Source of the DNA: Panorpa germanica
Lineage: Eukaryota > Arthropoda > Insecta > Mecoptera > Panorpidae
Direction of reading: 5' to 3'
Assembly: GCA_963678705.1 (NCBI GenBank)
Contig: OY783210.1
Coordinates: forward strand, 14,757,331 to 14,821,330
Length of the DNA: 64,000 bases
In this document: in pieces, positions 1 through 8,962 of the stretch
Layout of the letters: every line of letters begins with the position of its first letter
Numbering within the stretch: position 1 is the stretch's first letter
Program-made: the position numbers and the translations under genes
The notes under the pieces: model-generated
Seen by the model: only the letters and a program-made list of their open reading frames with translations
Told to the model about the DNA's origin: nothing
Database searches by the model: none

Positions 1-409
1 TATAACATTCCATTTCTATTAGATAAACAAGGTACTGGAAATTTTGTATCTGGAGAAGTGTATGAAGTTGATGAAAAGATGTTATCCAAGTTAGATATCC
101 TCGAAGATCATCCAAATTTTTACGTAAGAGAGCAGTATGATGTTGTTCCTGTCAACAGTGAAAAGTATTGTATATTTATATAACAAGTATATTATTTATA
201 CAAATCAATATGTCTTTAACTAATAAGTGTCTTTTTGCAGTACTATAAATTGCTGGATTTATTTGTTGAAAACATTCCCCGTACATATGTTGTCGAAACC
301 ACATCTTGAAAGCTACTCTGGTGCTCCTCCTAATCCGCCATATATTGAAAGGTCTGCACGAACAGCAAATGTTTCGGCAAAAAATGATTTGGATTATATT
401 ACTGCATAA
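1..409 (+). CDS. gamma-glutamylaminecyclotransferase-like protein (GGACT / Tina-1 family), 3' part
   Basis: The 5' end lies outside the window. Exons are <1-164 and 240-409, joined in phase 2 across a 75-bp GT-AG intron. The first exon ends a gamma-glutamylcyclotransferase (AIG2-like) domain: a GEVYEVD strand and LDILEDHP, where the family keeps its acidic 'LD..E' segment. The second exon supplies CWIYLLK and a terminal ESYS region typical of GGACT/Tina-1 proteins. The family releases 5-oxoproline from gamma-glutamyl amines such as the degradation product of transglutaminase crosslinks. The reading frame stops at 407-409. A possible alternative last exon starts near 516, after a TTGCAG acceptor. 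Family assignment is confident; substrate is inferred from the family. Confidence 0.8.
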
Positions 410-1535
410 AAATCACGCATAACATTCACTTTTTATGGAATTGAATTCATTATTTTATGAATACTTACGGAATAATTTGTAATTCAAAATTTTAATTAAC
501 GCGTTGTTCTTGCAGCGAAAACGAGCTTACACCAGAAGATTTATTAGTGTGACGATCATCTCCAAGTAGGACCTCCCAATTGACCAAAAATATAATATAT
601 ATAGTTATATAAATAACATTTGTATATGTAAAAAAAATATAAGAGTTTTTAATATATGTATATTTTATATATTCATTATTTGTTTTCATATTTATTAATT
701 AGTAACTTATTAGTTAATCTAATTAGAATCACTAGACTTATTAATTCCAACATAATTTCTTTTAAAACTAATAACGCCATCTAGATTTCATATCCATATT
801 GAGATGAAACTTACAAGATAAGTACAGAGACGAAATCATGGTGTAGTAACTCATATAGGGACAACTGGTACTATGATAACTTCATGTCGAACTAAGATTT
901 GCCCTGTATTTTATAAGAAAGTTTATAGGCTTGACTGTACATATTTTAGACATACGCCATTTAATCCAGGTACCACTTCAGAAAGAGTTATTTAAGTGCC
1001 CTAGAATAATAAAAAATTTAAATTATCTTATTTAAACAAAAAAAAAATTAACAGACATAGAAAATCAAAGAACCAAATATTTATATTTGCCTTTAATGTT
1101 GATTTTAGTTATAATTATTTCGAATAAGTACTTTAGGGTCACCATTAGAAGAATTGGATCTTTTATATTAAGTATAGACGTAATTAATTACATTTTCTTA
1201 CAGATAAAATCAGGAAATGTTGTAATGTACAAATAATAATAGGTTTTTGAGTCTTTGCTTTAGATTACTTTGAGTATTTTAACAAAACAACTGTGCTTTT
1301 AAAGAACGCCTTCAATGAAACTTCTAAATACGCCTCTTACTAATATCCATATTTATGTTAGTTCTCTGACGTCATATCTCTGAATTTAATGCATACGGAA
1401 CAAAATATTAATACTTGTTATTATCTTCAAGTACACAAACTCGCTTCTGGTGTTATGGTGAATTCAATATATTATCTTTGATTCAATATAACAAATCATA
1501 CTTATAAACTATAGTCACCGATTTTAAACTCTAAA
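410..1535. other. intergenic, AT-rich
   Basis: AT-rich DNA with no convincing coding exon apart from the possible alternative GGACT last exon (516-552). A 15-bp word at 878-892 (AACTTCATGTCGAAC) recurs in the same orientation at 3601-3615, so it brackets the THAP gene. No promoter motif can be assigned with confidence. Confidence 0.5.
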
Positions 1536-3053
1536 ATGGAAAAATATAGAATGCTTTGTAGTGTTCCGGAGTGTAAAGATAAGGAGTCTAGGAGGCATCG
1601 TTTTCCTGAAGATCCTGTGCTTTTTAAAATATGGTTGGAACGAATTGGCAATTCCAAGTTATTAAATAAAGACAAGAAAGCTGTTCGAAGAACTAATCTG
1701 GTTTGTGAAAGACATTTTTCAGAAAAATGTCTAATTACATCTAAACTGAAAAAGAATTCACTTCCTACGCTACATATTCCAGGTATGATTTTAATATATT
1801 TATAATCTTATTAGATGTTATTATCTTTTGTCTTTTCTTCACTAATTACTATTATTAATTATATAATATTACATTACCAACTTTTATAGGACTCTCAAAG
1901 AATTTAGCAGAGAATTCTTTTTATATTCCTCCGGATCCTCCAATAGTTCGTCATCATTCTGAACATGCATATTGCAAAAAAATGGATTTGAAAGAAACGC
2001 TAATCTTGCCAGTACCTTTACCTCATATTGGTAATATGATTTGTTTAACAAATATTCATTATTATGATTGATGATTTGGTACATTTCCGTTTGAGTGTAA
2101 TCATTCTTTCTATAATGATAAATTAATATATAATAATATTTTTTCAGATTTGCAATTGAGTGTTCTACCTTCTACATCGAAATCTGTTGAGAGAAGTGGT
2201 AATATGTGCGCAGGTAATTTTCATTTAAACTTACTACTATTCAAAACAAATATTCTAGTTAGTTAAATAATACTAAAATATATGTTTATTTTTTAAATTA
2301 CTTTTACTTAAATATTTGGTGAATAAAAGATAATAAATAATTTATAAAAATATTTTTTCAGATTTACAATTAAGCGTTGCTACACCATCTACAGGGTTGT
2401 TTGCTGAAAAAATTGGTAATCTGTGCACAGGTAATTTTCATTTAGACTTACTTAGTTACTTACTTTAATTAAATATCGATATATCAATGAATAATAGATA
2501 ATAAGTTAATATATAACAATATTTTTCAGATTTACAATTAAGCGTTGCTACACCATCTACATCGAAAGGGTTGTCTACTGAAAGAATTGGTAATCTGTGC
2601 ACAGGTACTTTCATTTTACAGAACTATTTTATTTAATAAGCAATTTATTTGTTTAATAATATTTTTTCTTGTTATGTAATTATATCCTTTTTTTTAGTTT
2701 CAACACTGAAAAGAAAGAGGGCAATGTTAAATGAGATTGACGTGCGTCGGCAGCTCAATTTGATTCCAAGAGCAAAACATTTCTACAGTGTAGCTGCGCT
2801 GTTGCACAGAAAAGCATATCTCGGTAAACGGAAATGTTTAAGCTTTAAGAGTCGGCTTCGGATTGCCGAAAAATTTGAAGAGACTCAACTTCGTTTTATA
2901 GATAAACTCAACGACTCCACATCCTCCACATATAATTCTTTTATGTCACAGCGTGATGAAAAGATTTTTGCTCAATCATTTTACAAACGTAGCCCTAAGT
3001 GCTATCGCTTGTCGCAAGAAAATGAATGTTTCTTGTGCTGCTCAAGTTTTTAG
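1536..3053 (+). CDS. THAP zinc-finger protein derived from a P-element-like (THAP9-type) transposase
   Basis: Exons 1536-1782, 1890-2030, 2148-2213, 2362-2430, 2530-2604 and 2698-3053, every junction in phase 1, give about 317 aa. Residues 1-85 form a C2CH THAP DNA-binding domain: C8, C13, F23-P24, W33, C57 and H60. Exons 3-5 are tandem near-copies of one 22-25 codon unit beginning DLQLSV. The last exon has a basic helical segment and a short piece resembling the helix-turn-helix of P transposases. The frame closes at 3051-3053, but the next frame (2953-3489) continues with sequence typical of the transposase GTP-binding insertion and C-terminus. The RNase-H-like catalytic part between these is absent. 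It may be an exapted DNA-binding protein or a decaying transposon. Confidence 0.72.
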
Positions 3054-3489
3054 TCATCGCGTTGGCTCTTTAATGGACCTTTTAACGAGATATAATATAT
3101 TACCCATAGAAACTAGTCAAACGGCACAATTACTTTCATTTGTGGATAAGCTCTTTGATAGTGTTAATTCTAACATCATATCTTTTGATAAGTCTCACCT
3201 AAAACCACTTAGGTGCGCTGTGACATCAAGTTCTCAACATGTTACGTTTTGGAATGAAGCAAAAAAAGTAATTGCAACAATGAGATTTATCGACGTTTTG
3301 ACTGGGAGTAGTTCAAATCCTCCAACACTTACTAATTGGCTAGTAACTCTTACAGGGATGGAACGGGTTTGGAATATACTCAGGAAAGCAGGCTTTAAAT
3401 ATTTTCTGACGAGAAACCTTAACCAGGATCACGTCGAAAATTTTTGTAGTCAAGTCAGAGGGTTAGGTTTATATTCAAAATTACATTAA
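2953..3489 (+). pseudogene. remnant of P-element/THAP9-like transposase GTP-binding insertion and C-terminal domain
   Basis: The frame after the THAP gene's stop encodes CAAQVFSHRVGSL, LLSFVDKLFDSVN, PLRCAVT and, near the end, FLTRNLNQDHVENFCSQVRG. That order matches the GTP-binding insertion and the conserved 'LTRNLNQDPLENFF' C-terminus of THAP9/P-type transposases. It overlaps the preceding frame with a +1 shift at about 3005-3030, exactly where several hundred residues of catalytic core should lie. The simplest reading is an internal deletion that fused distant parts of a transposase out of frame. Normal expression would need a frameshift or an unseen intron, so I call it a pseudogene part of the same locus. 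Confidence 0.7.
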
Positions 3490-3766
3490 TTCAATAAACA
3501 TTATTTACCAAACATTGCGTTTTAATTTTTTTATAATTTTTTTTTTATATTTATACCAATTCAAACATCTACTCATTCCCGCTTTTTTGTGTCTTGCAAG
3601 AACTTCATGTCGAACGCAGGCAAAATTCCTTGGCAAATACCATGAATATATCAAAGGACCAAAGCTTAACATGGGAGTTACCGATCTATAGTATATATTA
3701 TCTTTGGACGAAATGTCAAAAAAACGCCGATTGTAAGATTTCTCTCTTGGAATTTATTGTTTAATA

Positions 3767-3913
3767 ATGGGACTTAGTGCTAATCAATTACAAAAGCTAA
3801 AGTTATTAATAGGAACTGTGGTAGTTTGTCATATTACCTTTGTTGTTGCTAAACCATATATTTTGCCTAAAAACGAAAAAAAGGACGTAACAGTAGTTAC
3901 TCCAAAATACTAA
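3767..3913 (+). CDS. single-pass microprotein of 48 aa, unrecognised
   Basis: ATG at 3767, stop at 3911-3913. There is a short polar N-terminus (MGLSANQLQK), one hydrophobic segment at about residues 13-28, then a lysine-rich tail. Size and layout (one membrane helix followed by basic residues) match small inner-mitochondrial-membrane proteins, and two more such reading frames follow within 700 bp. I do not recognise the family. The frame is short enough that chance is possible; its position just before a PIGBOS1-like frame raises my confidence a little. Confidence 0.45.
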   Translation: MGLSANQLQKLKLLIGTVVVCHITFVVAKPYILPKNEKKDVTVVTPKY

Positions 3914-4137
3914 TCTGTTTGTTTGGTATTATCCTGAAGGTATTTTAATATTTGATAATTATTTCACAAATATATTCAAAATACTTAAAAGTTAAAATTC
4001 TTTACAGACTGAACTGTCTAGTTTTCTGTATAACATTTATATTTCTTGTGGTGGCAATAGTCTGACAACGTGCTTGTGGGTAGCCCTAGGAAGTGATATT
4101 CTCATCAAATTTGCTATATTTTATAAATGCAAAAAAA

Positions 4138-4296
4138 ATGAGAATTAGAAAACCTCGTTCTGTTACAGGATCACAAATCATTTTTGTCACAGTGATAGGT
4201 GTTTTGGGTGGCTTTTATATTTGGAAACCTCTTTTACAAAAGTATAAAAGTGAAAATACTTCACCGACTAAAACTGCTATATCAATTTCTAAATAA
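4138..4296 (+). CDS. PIGBOS1-like mitochondrial outer-membrane microprotein
   Basis: ATG at 4138, 52 aa; an in-frame ATG at 4093 would add 15 residues. I prefer 4138 because the resulting N-terminus (MRIRKPRS) and the helix position match PIGBOS1. The segment QIIFVTVIGVLGGFYIW followed by KPLLQKY resembles the PIGBOS1 signature of a membrane helix ending in GGxYI, then a 'QP.F.QY'-like turn and a charged tail. In mammals PIGBOS1 sits at mitochondria-ER contacts and affects the unfolded protein response; a similar role here is inference. Neighbouring microproteins on both sides suggest a shared transcription unit. Confidence 0.6.
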   Translation: MRIRKPRSVTGSQIIFVTVIGVLGGFYIWKPLLQKYKSENTSPTKTAISISK

Positions 4297-4389
4297 TAAT
4301 TGTATGACTGAAATTATCAATTATTTGAAATGATTGAATCTATTGTTGTAACATGCACTGTGTATAAAATGTATATTTATTTTTTACAG

Positions 4390-4584
4390 ATGAGTACCTC
4401 ATTCTTGAAACAATTTAAGGGTCAGCCCATTTCGCTTGCTGCTATAGCAATTGGAATTACAACTTTTACAGTTGTAGGTTATAGGTTCTTTTTACAACCT
4501 AGATTAAAGAAGAGAGACCGTGAAGAAGCTCAACAATATGCTGAATTTTTGTTTCAAAAGGAAAATCAACGGAAAGAAACATAG
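4390..4584 (+). CDS. single-pass microprotein of 64 aa, probably mitochondrial
   Basis: The ATG at 4390 directly follows a TTTTTACAG acceptor, so the exon probably starts at the initiator codon; the frame is open upstream to 4330 but that part looks intronic. It encodes a short basic N-terminus, one hydrophobic helix (about residues 13-33, QPISLAAIAIGITTF onward), then FFLQPRLKKRDREE and a charged tail ending KENQRKET. The helix followed by 'QPR.KKRDREEA' looks like a small respiratory-chain or assembly factor, but I cannot name the family. The next genes on the other strand are complex III subunits. Confidence 0.55.
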   Translation: MSTSFLKQFKGQPISLAAIAIGITTFTVVGYRFFLQPRLKKRDREEAQQYAEFLFQKENQRKET

Positions 4585-4741
4585 CAAAATAATAAAGACA
4601 ATTGATGCATATGTAGTATAAATTTGTAAATAAAACATTGATTATGTTATAACTGTTTATTTAATTTAGCAAACACATATTTGTACAATAAAACAGGAAT
4701 TTTAAACTTTAGCTCTAGACAGCTGAATTCGATTTTAATAA

Positions 4742-5119
4742 TTATTGATCTGCCCATTTACCATTGTAATATGGTACATATTGTAAAACGGCTTTCCAGT
4801 CAGTGAAGTAACATACTCCATAAGCTCCTGCTGCACCAAAAGCAGCCCCAGACACAGCCCTGTCAACAATTATAGGTTAGATTATTTACTGTAATAATAT
4901 TAAGAATTAAAAAATTACACCAAGTTATCAGGGGAATCAGTACTAAAATAACTTGAATGTGTTGAAATACAGAATTTTAATGAAAATTGATTATAATATT
5001 ACAAAAGAATGGTTATGTAATTTTAAAAAAAATTCAATGTAAAGAAAATAACTATACCATTGAGCTGCCTGTTCAATATGCTTCTTTCCGATAATTCTTA
5101 ATGGTCCTGGGAGAGGCAT
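4742..5119 (-). CDS. UQCR11: cytochrome b-c1 complex subunit 10 (UQCR11)
   Basis: Two exons, 5058-5119 and 4742-4859, joined in phase 2, encode 59 aa. Residues 1-20 are a short basic start (MPLPGPLRIIGKKH), followed by a Gly/Ala-rich membrane helix and TDWKAVLQYVPYYNGKW. That ending matches the 'TDW..IL.WVPYINGKF' hallmark of UQCR11, the smallest complex III subunit, which spans the inner mitochondrial membrane. The length is close to the human protein (56 aa). A second, more divergent copy lies 700 bp away on the same strand with its intron at the same place, so the pair arose by tandem duplication. Confidence 0.88.
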
Positions 5120-5847
5120 TATTAATTATTCTTAATATTATTACAATAAATTAAATTTATCACAAATTAAAAAATGGCTGATTATGTCAATCTAGTATTC
5201 TCGGATTACTAGCAATTGCCAACATAATTTCATTTTTGTTTTACTGTTACCCAACTTGATTCTTACGGCGCGAACTATGAAAATTAAATTAAGTTTTGAG
5301 AAATTTTATAGAAAACTATATTTATCTACCCAGAAGAAAAAGACTTAGAATCAAGGCTCTGTTAACCAACGCATAGTTGCCGTAGTTGCGTTAAATCTAT
5401 CTTTAAAATAGACCCACCGTTGAAGTCACACTTATGACTGGATACAATTTATTTTATTAGATGGTAATTGTGACTAGATACAATTATGAGTGGATGCAAT
5501 TAATTTCACACGGCGGAGTTAAAATAAGGACATTTAAGATGAAGCAAATGCCGCTTGCATCAGGCCTTCAAAATGTTAGAGCGCCTCTGCATAAATCTGT
5601 TTTAAAATACCAGCATTTTTTATTCAAGGAAAAAAATTCCCCCGCAGATATTTTTGTTTTTTCTGTGTTGTGCGTGTATTTCTATATATCTACAATCAAA
5701 AATCGCGAGAGAAATAAATAAAAACAATGTATGAATTTAATAATTTATTGAAATAATAGTTGCCTGCAAAGATTTCGACCCTATTTTTAAATAACACATA
5801 ATAAATACTGTACACAAAAAGTAAATCATTTTTTTTAAATAACATTT

Positions 5848-6154
5848 CTACTTTGAATCATCTTTATCTTTTCTATATCCTAAATTGTAGTAAGGCATAT
5901 ACTGTAGAAAAGTTTTCCATTCACAAAAATATAAACTTGCAAAAAGTGCCGCTAACGAAAAATAACCAAGAGTTGGGAACCTATAAATAATATCACGAGA
6001 TAAATATTTATTATTTATATGTACGAGTATATATATTTAAAAGATGGTTTTACCAAAAAGGGGCTTGTCGTAGAATTCTTGGAGTAGGCTTCTTTGGACA
6101 ACCACCGCTCACATTCCTAACTACTAAAACTGAATAATTTGGTAACGATAACAT
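5848..6154 (-). CDS. divergent UQCR11 paralogue
   Basis: Exons 6054-6154 and 5848-5980 join in phase 2 inside the Trp codon that also spans the intron in the neighbouring UQCR11 gene, giving 77 aa. After a 20-residue N-terminal extension comes KKPTPRILRQAPFW, one membrane helix, and CEWKTFLQYMPYYNLGYRK. The core 'W...LQY.PYYN' is kept, but NGK has become NLG, and the tail is longer and charged (DKDDSK). It may be a tissue-specific (for example testis) complex III subunit. That is an inference from divergence; no expression data are available here. Confidence 0.75.
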
Positions 6155-6554
6155 ATTATTAAAAGAGTAGATTAACTCCCTTAATAAAATACTTTTATGC
6201 CCCAATTTAACCCAACCCATGATACAGAAATTTAAAACTACCCTTGTAATTTTGTTTTCAACAATTTAAACCAGAATAAAACGATTACTATGATATATTG
6301 TAAAAGTTACAAATAATCACTATAATAACTGTGCAATCATTAGTAAAAGTGTTGAACACAACACATTAGTTCCATTCAATTAATAAAATATAACTCTGTT
6401 AAAGTATTATTTCTTTATTTAAACTTTTTAAAAACCATACAATCTATTTAAATTCATTTACTACAGTTTTCAAAATTTAATTATTCGATTATATATTAGT
6501 ACATAGGAAGATATCATATATTTAATTTTATTGAGCCACTTACAGTTCCACATT

Positions 6555-8343
6555 TTAATATTTCATGTTTCGGCGATTCTTCACATTCCAATGATCACTG
6601 ACCCACTTTTGTATAGCTTGTGTGTGGAACATTCTAGCTTGAACCACAGATGCTGGATCCAAATCGTTAGAAGCGCGAAGGTCCAAATGATGAGCTCCTT
6701 CTGGAATAATCACTGCTAAAATTGTTGGTCCTGCGCTTCTTAAGATTCCACCTCCACTCCATGGATCCAGTAACCCATTGCTGAAGACTATGTTACTTGC
6801 AGCACTTAAAATTTATAGTATATATTAATAGTAAACAGAAAATTAATTATAAATAACAACAGAAATTTTGTTTTAATGTTTACCTTATTTGTTCACCTCC
6901 ATAAAGAGTTGTAGCGGCATTAACTTGAGGACGAACTCCAAAAATCTTGAAACAGTCATCAGAATATTTTTTTATATCCCAAGGTTTATCGGGAAACATA
7001 TCTTCCTTTCCATTGGAACACATAGGCATTACCATTTCCGTACACGCCTAGTACAAGTAACATTTTTGTTTAAAATAGTTCTACATAAAATAAAGTGATT
7101 ATAATAGACCTACCTGGAAAGCCCAGCCTTTCTCTCCAAGTTGAGGTGTAGCATGAGTTCCTATATCCAAACATTTCAAATTTCCTGTGTGATTTGTATA
7201 AACATTTAAAGCAGCAGTTAAGTTCTGAAAATAGATTAAGTGGTGAAATTTAAACATTTATTTGTTATTAATTTTCTCGCTTTTTCCAATACCTTTATTA
7301 AATCTTTTCCGGTATATAGTTCTTTCAATCTAAAACAAAATTCTCTGATAGGGTATGCAGGTAATGGAGCCAAAAAATCGGCAGGATAAGGATAATTTGC
7401 CATAGCAAGATTGCCATAAACTTCAGTAAGAAAATCCTCTAATTCATCATAATTTTTCAAAGGTGTACACAATTTAAGTTCATCAGTTAACCAAGTAAGT
7501 CCATCTGCCGTTTTACTTAATTCTTTTAGAACATTCCATGAACTTCTTATGTTATCAGAACAATTTCTATTTTTTGGAATAGCAGTAGCAAAGTCTGATG
7601 TAACAATTCTGTTAAATACTTCACATGGGGTTATTCCGGTAAATTGCAAGACAGGAGCGGAGCTTGCTATTGCGCCATTAACAAGATGGGGGTACTTCAT
7701 TCGAAACCATGCTGCCAGCATTCCACCATAAGAACCTCCAAATGCTATAACTGGACTTGTTTTATTGATTTTATTAGATCTTGCTTTTGGTTTGTTTATA
7801 TGTTTTAAGAGATCAGCAAAGTCTCCAAGCGCCTGCAAGGAACTCAGATAACCCAAATGTTCTGGTTTTGAGTAGGAAGTATTACCAAAAGGCATGGATT
7901 CACCATAAAATCTATAGGAAAGCATATTAATTCCAAAATATTGCAACATTAAATATAATACCTTATTTAAAAATTACCTATGCTCGGCAAATATAATCTG
8001 ACCCTTAAGGGTTTGTCCTAGCTCCCAAACAAATCCTGTATTTTGTGCAAACAATTCAATATCTCCTTCATTTCCAGTATAAAATAATATTGGGCCTTTA
8101 TCATGGTCCCAATAAGTTGAATTAATTAAGTATCTGTAGATTGAAATTATTTTTAATATTGCGTCTTACATTGTGATATAATATAAAGATATATTACCTC
8201 AATTTAAATGTATCATTTCTGGTAAAACTGAAATGGTCAACCGGTACATCGATGTATTTAACATCATATGTATATTTCTCATTACAAGAAATATAGCAAA
8301 TTTGAGAAAATAACAATATATACAAAATTTTAGTCAAATACAT
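6555..8343 (-). CDS. lysosomal Pro-X carboxypeptidase-like serine protease (S28)
   Basis: Six exons in frame: 8198-8343, 7978-8133, 7293-7911, 7114-7224, 6884-7047 and 6555-6804 (481 aa). A signal peptide ([19 protein letters not shown]) is followed by the S28 landmarks: [12 protein letters not shown] (oxyanion region), [20 protein letters not shown] with nucleophile Ser161, LDPWSGGG with Asp412, and EGAHHLDLR with the catalytic His at about 437. Cysteine spacing and length match PRCP (human 496 aa). These enzymes cut a residue after proline at the C-terminus of peptides in lysosomes or outside the cell. The first exon encodes the signal peptide, so the model looks complete. No broken residues were seen. 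Confidence 0.93.
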
Positions 8344-8962
8344 TTTTGTGTATTGTGCTATAACAACAAATAATAAATGTTACTGTAAAAAAAATAATCT
8401 TGTTTATAGGATTTGGAAATTTAGATTTGCTTTTATCATAATGAACCTTGACACAAATGCATATATACTGTATACTATTTATTATAAAAGTAATAAATGA
8501 TAATTTTCCTTATTTTATTTTTATGTAACGACTTATGACCCGAATGTGACAGATAAAATTCAAAAGATTTATCTACAATCATCATTGAAGTATGCAGCAA
8601 CTTCGAGAGGACGTATTGAATGATTCAGGATTTAAGCAATAGGCTTCGCTAGATGTTTAAATTCTATTACTGTTGTTTAAATTTGAAATAAATAAAATAT
8701 CAACGCAATAATAATTAAAGATTGGGTGTATTTTATTAATTGCTTTGCCAAATGAAAAATTAGGTTTAAGGTTCGGTGTATTAATTTTTACAAAGTTTGT
8801 AAAGAAATTTAACACTTTATAAAAACGTTTTTAATACGCGCATGTTCAATTTTGAAGTGAAGACTTTTTTTCAGGTTCCTTCAGGATTTATTCTTGAAAT
8901 GTCACCGCTACAACAATTTCGTCGTCGATGTAAGATTACAGAGTAAAATTCCGACTCATGTA

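Noticed and set aside
5461-5721. 86-codon plus-strand reading frame between the two UQCR11 genes
   Set aside because: No family features, begins in a short local repeat (GACTAGATACAATTATGAGTGG-like), and composition resembles random AT-rich frames.
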